Assembly (NCBI RefSeq): GCF_043641665.1
Contig: NC_092186.1
Span: forward strand, 1,917,501-1,981,500
Source of the DNA: Enoplosus armatus
Taxonomy: Eukaryota > Chordata > Actinopteri > Centrarchiformes > Enoplosidae
Length of the DNA: 64,000 bases
Direction of reading: 5' to 3'
Below the pieces are notes generated by a model. The model ran no database searches. It worked only from the letters and a program-made list of their open reading frames with translations, and was not told the DNA's origin. Of the stretch, positions 10,956-22,549 are shown piece after piece. Each line of letters opens with the position of its first letter. Within the stretch, counting starts at the first letter, position 1. A program made the position numbers and the translations under genes.

Positions 10956-11742
10956 ACTTTTGAATAAGCTAATGTTAACAATTTGTGGCGGTCCTACCAC
11001 AAGTATTTTACTTTTCACTCCAGTATAATCTCTAAACACAATTTCTGGTTAAGCATGTTTCGTTGTATTCTGGTTTACAGTATGACATTATGTTGCCAGG
11101 TTGAGTGCACGCATTTTAGTTAATGATCAAAGGTTTGAAGAGAGGGTGGTTTGAAATGTGTTAATATAGTTTACCTGGTTTTCTTTGTTTCTCCACATGC
11201 TGCTGCTGAGTCGTCTGCCCAAAAGATGAGCTGAAGGTTCAGGAAGACTTTTATGCTGAAAACAGGAAGTGGGAGAAGCCAACTGTGGTGGGCGGGGGAG
11301 CTCTGGACTAGATATTCTTAAAGAATGGCAGCATGTGGATATTTATTTTGGGTTTTATTAGTATTACCATTTTCAGTATTTACAATTACTGTTAGTTTTA
11401 TTGGTACTTTATTGGGTTTATTTTGGGTGTTTATAATTGTATTGAGTTTTGTTATCTAACCCCCTTGTGTTCATGTAGGCAAGCCTATGGGTATATATAC
11501 CCCTCTTTTTTGTGTCATTTGTAAGGTCAGGTTTGTTAAGTTCAGACTTCTGTTGGATTATTGTTTTGTTGACCTCAGTCTAGTTAAACGGCCCAGCTTT
11601 AGTATTTGTGCTTATGTGTTTTAAACACTTGCAAATAAAGCCTTTACTTTCAAAAATGATCCTTGTGTCCCACAATTATTATCTCAATTCTAAATATCAC
11701 AATTTCTCTACCTTCCTCTTCTGTTCTTTTAATCAGCTGAAT

Positions 11743-11757
11743 ACACACACACACACT

Positions 11758-11788
<31 letters not shown>

Positions 11789-11808
11789 ACACACACACTC
11801 ACACACAG
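11743..11808. repeat. Interrupted (CA)n microsatellite
   Basis: A CA array of 66 bases with CT interruptions at several points. Confidence 0.9.
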
Positions 11809-12351
11809 ACCTGTCAGAGTGCTTGACCTTAATTTCTGTTTCTCAGAGAAGAGTAAACACGAGGAGAAGGCATTAATGTCTGGAATATTTTACATTCATG
11901 CCACATGTGTTGCAGCGTAAACACTCTGTACATATGGAACAGAACGATAACAGGGATGCACTTAGAGAAAAGCAGCAGCAGTGATGCTCTTATCTCTGCA
12001 CAAAGTGACGGGAAAAGGCTCGAGGCAACTTGAAAAGTGTTTGGGGGCTCAGAGCTGAGAGGCGTGTATATCATGTAATTAGTGGAGGGAAAACACATTT
12101 GGTATGTACACACCATCCATATTTCACGGTATTCTCTCCTTCTGATAGCAGCACTCTTCACTTGAAATAACAGTGAATTAGCTGTGACACTGTAAGATCT
12201 CTCTCTATATGTCTGTGGCTGTAATTTGACAGGTGAAATCACATGAAGTTCATTAAAACTTTATGTGTGATAGAGCTGTTGGCTGCATCCTCTTTCTATA
12301 GGTTCAGCTTCGATTTGGCAGCATACAACTGCTGCACTGCTGCAGCTCCAC

Positions 12352-12668
12352 ACAGTGGGGAAAGTACATTTACTCAAGGAACTAAAGCTTTGAGGTTCTT
12401 GTATTGTAAGTATTTCCATTTTATTGTACATTAGAGTAGATTAGACTCAACTTTATTGTCATTCCACAGAGTACAAGTACTGAGAAAACTAAATTAAGTT
12501 TAGCATGCCAGTAGCATGTATATGTATAGAAGTATAAATATAATAAACAGTAAGGGGTAGATACAAATATTCTAAGATATGAACAGTATGAACAGAAGTT
12601 ACAGTAGGCATTAAACTTCCACTTCCACATTTCAGGAGGAAATACTGTACTTTCTATTCTCTTTTATT
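12352..12668 (+). repeat. Teleost 'acttttactcaagta'-type repeat split by another repeat
   Basis: The left part (12352-12430: AAAGTACATTTACTCAAG, AAGTATTTCCATTTT) and the right part (12625-12668: CATTTCAGGAGGAAATACTG, TACTTTCTATT) match, from memory, the two halves of one dispersed repeat common in percomorph fish. They are separated by about 190 bases belonging to a different repeat. Class and exact ends unknown. Confidence 0.5.
12432..12618 (+). repeat. Inserted 'agactttattgtcatt'-type repeat
   Basis: It begins near TTAGACTCAACTTTATTGTC and continues with an A/T-rich body (AAATATAATAAACAGTAAGG, GAACAGTATGAACAG). From memory this resembles a teleost repeat that starts with 'actttattgtcatt'. 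It interrupts the surrounding repeat and is therefore younger. Confidence 0.5.
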
Positions 12669-13681
12669 GTCTTTTATTCAATAGATTTCATCTCATGAAA
12701 CATGACGCAGGCCCTAGAGAGAGCTCTAAATCCTTTGGAGTCTGCAGAGCACTGCTTAAACATTTGTAGGACTCTGTGGGGGGGTGCAGCTCTATCACCA
12801 GACTAAAATATTGATTTTGGATTATTCTGCAAAAGTGATACTGCGCTGAGCCGGGGCAGAAGCATCTCCGCAGCAGACAGGAAGAGAGTGGAAGTGGCGA
12901 GGTCTCTCCCAGGATGCGTTCTGGACTCCACCGGGCAGATGGGACAGAGAAGGATAATGAACTCCTGGCCGTCATGGACCACACCTCCCCACCGTGACAT
13001 TTTAAAAGATCAATAAAGTTGATCCTTTCTTACCTTCAACTACGTAACAGTTAATAAAGAAGTGAAAATCTCAACCAGCTGTAATGCACAAATGCTTGTT
13101 GCTCTTGCTAATATAAAAGATCCTCAATCATATGCTTTTCTATATTTTTACTATACTACTATTTTCTCTCCTCAGTTTGCAGTTAATGCAGTTCCACAAA
13201 CAATTTCTGATTCCTCAGTTCCTCTGCTGCATGTGACGCTTGTTTACCGTTAGCAGGAATTAGTAATTCGAGGAAAACATTAGTGATTTGAGGCTATAGA
13301 CCGTCAGAAGGTTTCCCTCCCGACACCTGCAGACGGAGGAGCAGCAAAGTCAGAAATCTTTCCAGGCAGCGTCGGTGCCGTATTAAAGCTTTTCACAGCG
13401 ATTTATACATTCAAATGTATTGAAATGATGCTGCATGTCAGTAGGTGGGGGGCGAAACTGGAAATGCCGCACATAGAAGGGGAGAGATGACGTGATGGTG
13501 CTCAGCTTGGCCTCCCTCATTATTTGCTTTCAGCTCATTTTAGTGATGCTTCACTGGCTGTGCATTAAAATACAATTAAATATAAATCAAATAGGGTTGA
13601 GTTGTATTAATAAAGTGGCCGTCTCTCTCCCTGCGTCTCCATTTCAACTTTTTCCCTTTTCTGTCTCCTCTGAAAATGAAT

Positions 13682-13713
13682 ATATCATCCTTGGCATATG
13701 TCAAGGATGATAT
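13682..13713. repeat. Perfect 12-bp stem hairpin
   Basis: ATATCATCCTTG (13682-13693) and its exact reverse complement (13702-13713) flank an 8-base loop that contains the NdeI-like palindrome CATATG. Confidence 0.8.
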
Positions 13714-13965
13714 CGTCCCTCTTGTCTTCTTTCGCTCTCCTTGTTTCTCTCAAGTTCAAGTTTTTTAAGATGGTGGTGCACATAGGGTCCCAGTAAATGT
13801 ATGATTTGATGTTAAGTTATGACTGAAAGATTTCTGCCACATGTGTATTTTTATATGGACCTCGTTGGAATGGCAATTAAATAAACGTGAACTTTCAAAT
13901 GCTTTCTTTGCATGAAACGGTAGAAGCTGTTGTTGAAAAAGCAAGTATATAATAATATAACTTGA

Positions 13966-13991
13966 CCGTAATATAATATAATATAATATAA
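13966..13991. repeat. (ATATA/TATAA)n array
   Basis: About five units of AATAT in tandem within an AT-rich stretch. Confidence 0.8.
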
Positions 13992-14104
13992 TTCAGAGAG
14001 AATACAAAACGAATTACCAAACAGAAATTAGTCAAATGGAAAATATCATACATAAATGTATATACAAACATTTACATATACATACATTTGTGAATACAGT
14101 CTCA

Positions 14105-14500
14105 CGATACTTCTGTACACAGACGCCTTAGCTTCAGGGAAAGGAAATCTGAAAGCGACACCATACAATGATATTTTTCCATCTTTGTGTCGACAGTTTG
14201 TGTTCGTCCCTTTCCTGTTTCACCACGACAATGTGCACAAAGCCAGCTCCATAACGAAGAACTTGACTGGCCTGCGCAGAGCCCTCCTGACCTCAACACC
14301 TTTGGGATGAACTGGAATGTCGACCGTCAGCGAGACCTTATCAGCCAACATCGCTGTTGGACCTCGTTAATGGTCTTGTGTCTACATGGGAGTGAATCCC
14401 TGCGGCAGGTTCCAAGAATGGAGGCGGTTATGCAGCATATTAAGGCCCATGGTTCTGGAGTCAAATGTTAAACAATGATATATGGGTTTAATGTTTTTGA
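14105..14500 (+). mobile_element. Tc1-like transposase relic, copy 2
   Basis: Conceptual translation gives GKGNLKATPYNDIF, then LCRQFVFVPFLFHHDNVHKA, then in another frame EELDWPAQSPPDLNTFGMNW, followed by RMEAVMQHIKAHG. These match in order the NLNA-YxDIL, FQHDNAPVHKA and LDWPAQSPDLNPIE blocks of Tc1-type transposases. The third catalytic acidic residue region is damaged (DLNTFGM instead of DLNPIE), and a frameshift separates the blocks near 14255. N-terminal DNA-binding parts are not seen. The tail ATATGGGTTTAATG resembles the end of copy 1. Confidence 0.85.
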
Positions 14501-14504
14501 GATG

Positions 14505-17095
14505 ATGGAGGCTCTACACATTCATCTGCATGTACGGTATTTATTTCACCCAAACAGAGACATCTGCTCTTTACTGCTTCATTCTTAAGATTTGGGATTT
14601 GGGAAATATCTGGTATCTGGTTTGTTTATATTTTTAGCAGCAGAGAAAAAAAACCTCGCTCTTGTGCACAAATGAAACAGATGTCAAAAACTGCTTCCCA
14701 CGCGCCCAAAGCCTTTTAATCTAAGGGAACCCTCGCATGTTGTGACAGTCAGGCATCATGAAGACCTCTTTCTGACTCAGTGTCAGGATGAAAGCGCTCC
14801 GGTTGGTGTGAATTCTCCTCTTTGTCGCTTCGTCTTTCCCCTCGGCTCTTCATGACTTTCCTCCCGTTGCTCTTCCTCCTCTCCTCCCTGAGGGTTTCCT
14901 CTCTTTTACTGTCACACTAACAAGGACGCAGACTTGTTCTGCGTGTGGACATCAGGTAAGGCTGTGTGCTGTTATAAAGCTATGCATCTACTTTCTATGT
15001 CTACTATATGGAGCATGGGAGATGTACAGTCTCTGCTCGCAGATGATCATGCGCAGCAGGAAGCAGTGGTGTCCTGCAGAGAATCAGACTGGACAGATCG
15101 GACTCAGGCAGCAGCTGAATGATGGTCTTAGAATTCATTTGATTGGTGCACTTGTCACTGAAAATCAGGGTTGTTTTGGTTCATAAAACCCAGAGTGGAT
15201 GCAGTCCGAGGAGGTTGTAACGTGCTGCACATCAGCATGTTACATTATTATACATTTTAGCCATGTATTTTACTACATCTCCTGCTTTTCATGTGAGTCT
15301 GTTCATTCATGAGCCTCTAAAGCATCAATTCAACATAATGTTTTGCAAGTGAGGAGATTTCAACCTTCCTAATATTTAAATCAGTGGCTTTCAAAATCAC
15401 ACACAGCATGAGCGCCCCTTAGATGACTCATATGACCATTTTCTGATGTGCCACCTGTATTGTTGTCTGGTCACGTTTAGGCAACTAAAACCACTTGGCT
15501 AAGATTCAGGAGCGTTCATAAATGGGATACGAATCATGTTCTCTGACGTCAAAGTCACACATTTTGCGGACACAACCATAAGAAGTTAAGTGAAGAAGTT
15601 TGTTTATCTCAGCTTTTGTTTCTGAGAGAGGACGGTCACTAATCAGGTTACAAGTCAGGACTCGTTACTGTTAGCAGAGCAGAGCTCAGGGTTCGGTGGT
15701 TTTGGGTCCAGCGGACACCTACAGTATCTAATATTTATAATCATATATATTTATACCAGAAGAAAAGAATAGAGGACACCAGCAGTAGTACTGTCTATGT
15801 GTTCCAGCTCTGTGGGGTCTGTAGCAGCGGATAGGATGTAGATAACCAGGAAGTCATTTGGGAGAGGCAGCAGATTTATCACAGGTGACCCAGGGGAGGA
15901 GAAGGACACCACTCTGCTGCACTGCTGCATCTTTATCTCTTTTCTCATTCCACCACGCTCACATTCACTCCTTTCATGCTGTCGGTGCAGCAAACATCCT
16001 GAACAAAGAAAGCATCCATCCTCATTGTTAAATATCTGAAAAGATCATTTTATCAACAAATCTTCAGTTTGGATTTTCTGCCTTCTGTTTAGGCAACCAG
16101 ACAAAATGTCCGATAACATCCACAGTCGGTGCATAAATACGATTATTGTGATGGCAGATTAACAACAGTCTCGGCTGAATGGGATCGTAATGACAAACCA
16201 CTCGACTACACACGCAAACACGTGTTTGTCCTGCGTACAGACAAAGCAACATCTCAGCACAGCACTGAAATCTGCAGACGAAGAGAGAAAGAGACGAGCA
16301 TGAGGAGAGACATCAGGATAAAAATGATTGAGTGGAAGGAAGCTGGAAACACAAATTCTCCTCATGAAGACGTCATCGTTGTAAACTCACCGCTGCTGCC
16401 ATCACTGAGGAACATTATTGCAATAAAATACTTGTTATATTTCCCCCAATTTCTGCATGCTGCGTTTTTATTGTTCCATTTGCATTAGGTATGGCACCTC
16501 GGGAAGCACTCAAATCGCATTTGAGCGCGCGGAAATGAAATCAGAGGCCACGTATTGATGTTTCCCCTGAAGCAATTAATTCTGATTTATGGCCTTATTG
16601 GATGAGAAAGCTGAGCGACGAACTCAGCACACACAGTCATAAATAATGTTCCTCTAAAATGAAGCAGCACTCCGTCAGCGTTATATGGTCTCACGTCACT
16701 AAATGAAGTTTTGTTCCAATCTGAGATTATTTGAAAAATACAAATGACAACATGAAGCTGAAATAAAGTCGGGTAATTTCTTAAATCTAATAATAATTAA
16801 TTGTCAGAATGGTAATGCTGTTTTTAGACTTGATTCATTTTAATTTAGGGAATCAGATAAAGAGGTTAAGGAGTTGTGTATCCTCAGAAGTGAATTGAAT
16901 GTTACAGCAAAGGAAAAAAAAGACTAAAGAGGTAAGAAACAGATAGGAGACATTTTTAAAATGTCATTTATCTAATATACATATGTAATATATAATACAA
17001 GAAATAGTATATATATCATATTGTGATTTAATATACAATAAAACATGAAAAATATCAGGCCTATAATATAATATATTGTGAAAAAATCAAAGAGT
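14505..17095. other. Non-coding stretch
   Basis: No recognisable gene. A CT-rich patch near 14805-14910 is followed by CATCAG|GTAAGG near 14950-14960, which looks like an exon end, but no frame or partner exon supports it. 16480-16690 is free of simple repeats and reads like unique, possibly conserved noncoding sequence. 16960-17060 is very AT-rich. Confidence 0.5.
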
Positions 17096-17097
17096 AA

Positions 17098-17226
17098 TTG
17101 ACAAAACAATCTCACCTCAAGGCCCATATCACACATGGCAAATGAACTCCATCAGCTGATGAGTGACATGGTCGAAAGCTCAAGAACAGCTACTAGATAG
17201 ACCTGGAGGTGAGATTGTTTTGTCAA
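17098..17226. mobile_element. Short inverted-repeat element (MITE-like), 129 bp
   Basis: A 21-base arm at 17098-17118 (TTGACAAAACAATCTCACCTC) is exactly complementary to 17206-17226, and pairing continues imperfectly for about ten bases inward. The centre holds the palindrome CATCAGCTGATG (17150-17161). No coding sequence. It may be a terminal-inverted-repeat element or part of a larger repeat extending right. Confidence 0.6.
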
Positions 17227-17229
17227 CTG

Positions 17230-18945
17230 CTGTTTCCAAGATGAAGAATGAGTTAAGCTCTCTTGAGCGATGGGGTCGTACGGGAACGCCTTCGCCCCAT
17301 CGATGAGTTCGAGATGTTTTCATTCCCTCTCAAAGCTTCCAGAGCGTAAACTAAGAATCAAACAGGTTTGCAGGATGGAATAATAATATTATGTGAAATG
17401 TAAATGGATCACTTCCGTGTAACACAAGTCCAGCACATGCAGTGCTACAGTACACAGCTTCAAGTGTGTCTGCACTGAATATAAACATAAAGCAGGCAAA
17501 CATAAAACACAACAGTTTCTGAGAGATTGAGAACTGATTGGTTATTTGCTGATAGTGAGAAAGAGCGCCATGTTATCTTGTTCTCTTCCGCTTGATTTCC
17601 AGCTGAGATGTCAGAGCCGAATATCCGATTCTCCTTCTTCTACCCCTCAAACATCTCAATACCAGATAAGAGACTACAGAGAAACTGGGTTACAAGGAGG
17701 GGTGAGGAAGACACAGAGGGGGGGTTTGTTATTTTACTTTGAAGCAGCGGAAGTGATTGTACCCTGTGAGACTTTTCCTTTTCCCTACATGTGCTTTTTT
17801 TTTCCTCACTGATTCACTGAATCACTGATCTCTTTGACATCCAGCCGGTGGAAAGCATCAAATGTTGTCGGCTGCAGTGAATCTGCACCTCAGACAACGA
17901 CAGCACGGAAAAGTCTGCAAATAATGTATGAGATAAGGAGACTGTGGGCAAAGTGCACAGTACTGGACAGGTACATCGCACATCTAACATCTAACAATCT
18001 ACTACAGTACCTTATGTCTTTATGAAAGTATAGCTCTGACGCCAAGGAGCATCTCTGAGGTGAAAGAGGTCACAGTCTCCCCCCACGTACAAGCCACCTG
18101 TTATTATGTCATCAACGTCCCACACTTCAGTCAAGAGTACCGTCATTGTTTCTAACAAATATTCATGACATTTTCCACAAGACACTTTTTCAGAAAGCAG
18201 CAAACCAAACAAAAAAAAAACAAAACCAAAAATTCCCTCCCTTTCTTCCCACGTAGCTCTCTTTTTACACCTAAATAATTCAAAAATAATGGCATCAGTT
18301 TTTTCCTTTTCAAGCACTTCCATATTATTTAGTGCCACGTTAATGCCAGACATATTGGAGTAGGAGAAAAACCTAAGTTTCCCAGAATGTAATTTGGACT
18401 ACAACTTCCATGGCATGAAACATTTCAAAAGCATCTACTACATATAAGAAATGTGTGTAAGATTATTTGTTAGTTGCCAGTTTGGGCTTCTGTCAGGTTC
18501 AGAACACAGGAGAAACAAACAGGTGCAGCTCTCCACCTCCTGCAGCTGCAGCGACCCGCCCGCAGCAGGCTGAAACACTGATTCAGCAGCGTCTGCACTC
18601 CCGCATCACCTCGGGGAAACGGCCAGAAATCCCGCTGCAATAACAGCACATCAGGTGCCTCAGCGGAGAGCAATCAATTAACAGCAAGCGGTCTGTGGCC
18701 GCTAATGCGTCCATCTTTTCTCTCTGTCGTACTGTAAAACCTCGCTCTGCTGTTCTCTCCATCCCTCATGTCTCTCTCTTTGTTTGAGGAGAGGACTTCA
18801 AAGCCAGCTGTGGTCACAGCAGCCGACTCACAGCTCGGGCATAAATATCCCATCAGCAGTGAAAAGCGCACGGCGTCCCGACTGAATACAGTAAGCTGCT
18901 CCGACACTTTCATTAAATATTTAGTGATCCAGGCAACTGTGGGTG
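17230..18945. other. Non-coding stretch
   Basis: No recognisable gene. A small stem (GATGGGG ... CCCCATC) occurs near 17268-17300. A-rich and T-rich runs occur near 17790 and 18210. Open frames are short and without family resemblance. Confidence 0.5.
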
Positions 18946-18947
18946 CA

Positions 18948-18951
<4 letters not shown>

Positions 18952-18978
<27 letters not shown>

Positions 18979-19003
18979 GATGGGTGGGTTGCAAACAGAA
19001 AAT

Positions 19004-19038
<35 letters not shown>
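18952..19038. repeat. Two (TG)n arrays separated by 28 bases
   Basis: TG arrays at 18952-18978 and 19007-19038. A third, interrupted array follows at 19154-19182. Confidence 0.9.
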
Positions 19039-19042
<4 letters not shown>

Positions 19043-19236
19043 ACGGTGTTGGACTGTGGGAGTGTGATATGATGAATTAAAGACAGTTGGGGGTTGAAGA
19101 GATACAACAGCTATAAAACATCAGAACAACAGAGAGGAAATTAGAAAAATCTGAGTGTGTGTTTGTGTGTGTGTGTGTGTGTCTATGCTTCTACATATAT
19201 CATAGTATCATAATCATTGTGTCCCCATTTACGCTC

Positions 19237-20065
19237 TGCAGCCAAACTAGCTGCTCTGTGAGGCTGCACTTGAGCTAAATGTTAGTTTAGCATGCTAATT
19301 AGCACCAATCACAAGGTGCAGTTGAGGCTGATGTGATTAGTTTTGCAGTTATTTGGTCATAAACCAAAGTATTGGACAATGTGACATATTGGCATTAAAT
19401 GAAAAGCGAAAGGGGAGCTGCACTGATTGTACGTATCAAAGTGTGTTGGGGAGTATATATATACATATCTATATATATACATATCTATATATATATATAT
19501 ACGTATATACAGCCGTATACGAGAGCCCCAGAGGGAGCTGTGTGAAGTCTGATAAAAGTCCTTGAGTTGATGTCACTTGAGTCAGTGTTTGAAAATGAAA
19601 AACATCTTGGGTTGTGGAATTAGAAAGAGGAACACACCCCAGTCTCTGTGGTTTTGCTGAAGCAATTTTTAATCCTCAGTGTTACAGGAGTTCACTGCTA
19701 AATTGGTGAAGTACTCTTTTAAAGCATCCATCCTGTGGGTTTCATTAATATCTGTACCAATTTTAATGCCAAGCTGTCCAATAGCTGTTGAGACCACCGT
19801 GAACCCAAAATGTAAACCTAGTGGGATCAACAAAAGTCTGCAGGGTTCATCGCCTGGGAACCTTCGATGTCTGTGCAAGATGTTGCGCTAATCCTTCGAG
19901 TAGATGACGCGATATTTGGCTGGAAAAACTTGAATCACTTGATTGCGCTACAGGAAGAGCATCACCAAAGTAATTCATCCAGTAGTTGTTAAGATACTTC
20001 AGTCTGGACCAAAGCGGTGGACCGACCGACAAACAGGCCGACACTACATCCCCAGAGCCACGCAT
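19237..20065 (+). repeat. Degenerate copy of a composite teleost dispersed repeat
   Basis: Recognised from memory by a series of blocks: GAGCTAAATGTTAGTTTAGC and GGTCATAAACCAAAGTATTG on the left; then TGTCCAATAGCTGTTGAGAC, CCTGGGAACCTTCGATGTC, AGCATCACCAAAG; and on the right CAGTCTGGACCAAAG with GTGGACCGACCGAC and CCCAGAGCCACGC. The internal unit (an 'attcatcc ... gggaaccatgaatgtctgtacc' module) appears twice. About 280 bases near 19390-19665, with an AT-rich microsatellite, look inserted. The class is unknown to me. Confidence 0.65.
19455..19505. repeat. (TA)n-rich microsatellite
   Basis: TATA-rich run with a repeating TATATACATATC motif, inside the apparent insertion in the dispersed repeat. 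Confidence 0.85.
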
Positions 20066-20069
20066 TCAC

Positions 20070-22330
20070 AAAGACAACCAAAACAAGCATGTAGGAGAAA
20101 CAGAGTGATGTTTGAGAGAGTGAATCATTTGTTGTGTGTGTGTGTGTGTGTGTCAGCGGTGATGAATGGCCGTGTGCTGCAGGACGTCTCGGGGCCGGTG
20201 GCCGTGATGATGGCAGAGCAGACTGTTCTAATGAAAACTGACTGCGAGGCTCAAGTTCAGCAGCAGCAGAGACTTCAGGCAATATTTCACTTCAGTATCA
20301 CACTGTCACTTTTATAAAAACACTCTGCCGGCTCCGGATGAATCCACCTGCACTCAACCTCACACACTTTTTCCTCTTTTCTTTTGTTGTTTACAGATCT
20401 GTTGGAGTCCGTACAAGAGTGCAGGAGACTGATGAATTGTTCATTTTCCAACACATTTGATTGTCTGTGGGGTACGAACAGGTCAACGAAAGAGTGATTT
20501 CCCCCCAAAGTAATATAGTTGGATCATTTTCAGAAATCTGAGGAGGTCAAATTATTTACAAAGGAAACAGCAAAGATGACAGAAGTCTGTCTCTATATAT
20601 ATATATGTGTATTGTCATGTGTATAGACTCTATACATGTATCTACACACACACACACACACATATCCTTTCTTCTCTGTTTAAAAAAGCTTGTGAAATCA
20701 ATGCTTTCACATGAACATGAAGCGTCTAATGACCTTAGGAGACTAACATGCATGTAATCATGAATCACGTTCATGTTAGAGAAACGTTTAACTAATGTTT
20801 CCAGTGCGAAATCCTATAATCAAAAACAAAAACCTGTTCTCAAGCTCGTCTGCTCTTCTTTCCACGTGAACCTGAGTGATCCGTGAGTTTACCTTCAATA
20901 CAATCCTCCTTCTCTGGGATGCAATGGAAACGATTAAAAAGAGCTTTGAAACCAGTGTGTCAACAAACAGAAGGTAATCCTGAACAGGATGATTGCTGAG
21001 CGTCTGTGTGTGTGCATGACTTCACCCTCGTACGTCCAGCTATGAATCACTGTGTACAAGATCTTTTACGGACGTGCACCTGCTCACACTCTGCTTGTGA
21101 ATGTGTCTATATGGTCCCCACTCATCTCGGCCAAGGGCACTGCAGTCGTTCCTCCTGACAGACGAGTCCCTCAGAGCCGAGAAGCTCCTCCCGCCCCCCT
21201 CCTGACAACATCTCCATCAGTCCTCTGTCTTCATCCGGCCATCTCCTGCTCGTGCCTCCTTCTCCCCCTCGTGTTTCCCTCTTCGAAGATGAAGAGGGGT
21301 AGACAGACGAGTATATGAGGCCCAGCATGGAGCCGTGGTAATGACGCCTGTGATGGAGACGATGTGCAGGACGAACGGATGGATGGATGGTGGAGGGAGG
21401 GGTGAGACAGCACAGCAGGAGGTCGAGGCAGAAAAGATGAGACGAAAGTTGAGCTCAGCACTGAGGGACTGATGGAAGAAGAGCAAGGCGGCACTTCAAA
21501 AAACATTATTTAAGACTGGACTTCATGTATCCTCCCCCCACCTCCCATTTCGCCTGCTCCCTCTTTGCCTTCCACTGCCAAATGATGAAATGCGCTATCA
21601 ATAGTGAATGTGTGAATTCTGCATTTTTCAGGCACTCAGGCAACATAGAGAGCTGTACAGTAACTTCATATACGTGGTACATATGGGTGAGAAACGCACT
21701 CCTTCACGCCCACCAGGAGGCTGCCAGCCAGCGTTATCTAACTCCCACAGACGGCCAACGGCTGAAAAAAAACCAGACTCTGCTTGAAAATGGACTGAAA
21801 TTGGGTCATGTTCTAATTTGCTGAGAGTGAGAGTGGAGAGAAGAGTGAAAGGCAAAGATCAGACTGACAAAAAGAGGAGAATGGAAGAATAAAGCTGCTT
21901 TCATTCAGCCCCATCAAAACACCCAAAAGCGAAGAATCTTCTTTCGCTCGAACTGTATTAGAGGATCTTTTTAATGAATGACCACAGGCTGAAGAGGGAG
22001 GCGTGGTGGGTTTTATTTCCTTCTTTTCTACATTTTGATCAACATTTTTCTTCACAGCAAATGATGAATATTACACTACGAAACAAGTTGCAGATGTCAC
22101 GTGTTATTTCTTGACCCACATCTCAGTGTTTCACACGATGTGTCACTGCGGCTCTGCACCAGTTTTATTAACAGACATTTGGGAGGGAAAAAAAACAAAA
22201 CCGTTCACACGTCACAGAGATTCATCAGCCATCTGTGAGCAGCTCGAGACAAAGAGTCACTTACAGAGCTGGCACCTTGTCATGATGACAGCTGGAAAAA
22301 CAGAACATTTACAACACCATTTTTATGTTT
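20070..22330. other. Non-coding stretch
   Basis: No recognisable gene. Short GT, TA and CA runs occur at about 20133-20152, 20594-20607 and 20645-20661, and a GGAT run near 21378-21390. A CT-rich patch spans 21180-21290. Confidence 0.5.
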
Positions 22331-22334
22331 TATG

Positions 22335-22545
22335 TTCGCTCCAGAGCTGAAATCATTAGTTGAGAATTCAATCAACAGAAAAATTGATTAGCAACTGTAA
22401 TTAATGAATCGTTGAAGTCATTTTGTAAGCTGAAATGTCAATCGCTCCCTGGTTACATGTTATAAACAGTCAAGTTTTAGACCATTGGTTAGACAAAACA
22501 CGGTATCTGAAGATGTCACCTGGAGCTCTGGAAACCAAATAATGA
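22335..22545 (+). repeat. Teleost hAT-like MITE fragment
   Basis: Blocks such as GAAATCATTAGTTGAG, CAACAGAAAAATTGATTAG, AATGAATCGTTGAAGTCATT, GTTAGACAAAACACG and GAAGATGTCACCTGGAGC match, from memory, a very common fish repeat rich in 'attaatcga' motifs. Ends are worn. The hAT assignment is tentative. A minus-strand relative lies at 58868-59040. Confidence 0.55.
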
Positions 22546-22549
22546 ATTA

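Larger units (their letters stand above)
10100..12350. other. Non-coding stretch with polypyrimidine tract and CA array
   Basis: It contains a C-run near 10270-10282, a long pyrimidine tract (10775-10955), a palindrome GGGTATATATACCC (11489-11502), an AATAAA at 11634-11639 in an AT-rich setting, and a CA array at 11743-11808. No gene recognised. Confidence 0.55.
12670..14100. other. Non-coding stretch, AT-rich to the right
   Basis: No recognisable gene. Minus-strand frames at 12688-13000 have no family features. A hairpin lies at 13682-13713 and a TATAA pentanucleotide array at about 13966-13991. Confidence 0.55.

Noticed and set aside
10763..10981. Lysine/glutamate-rich minus-strand frame
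   Set aside because: Translation of the polypyrimidine tract.
12688..13000. Two overlapping minus-strand frames
   Set aside because: I considered a retroelement piece, but no motif is recognisable.
14930..15122. CATCAG|GTAAGG as the end of a first exon
   Set aside because: No frame, partner exon or promoter evidence; such motifs are frequent by chance.
16129..16488. 119-codon plus-strand frame
   Set aside because: No family features and no supporting splice structure.
18370..18415. TTCCCAGAATG and ACTACAACTTCC as ZNF143-type sites (similar at 42390-42425)
   Set aside because: Match to the ACTACAATTCCCAGAATGC pattern is partial and split; no promoter nearby.
19989..20282. 97-codon minus-strand frame
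   Set aside because: It overlaps the dispersed repeat and a CA run.
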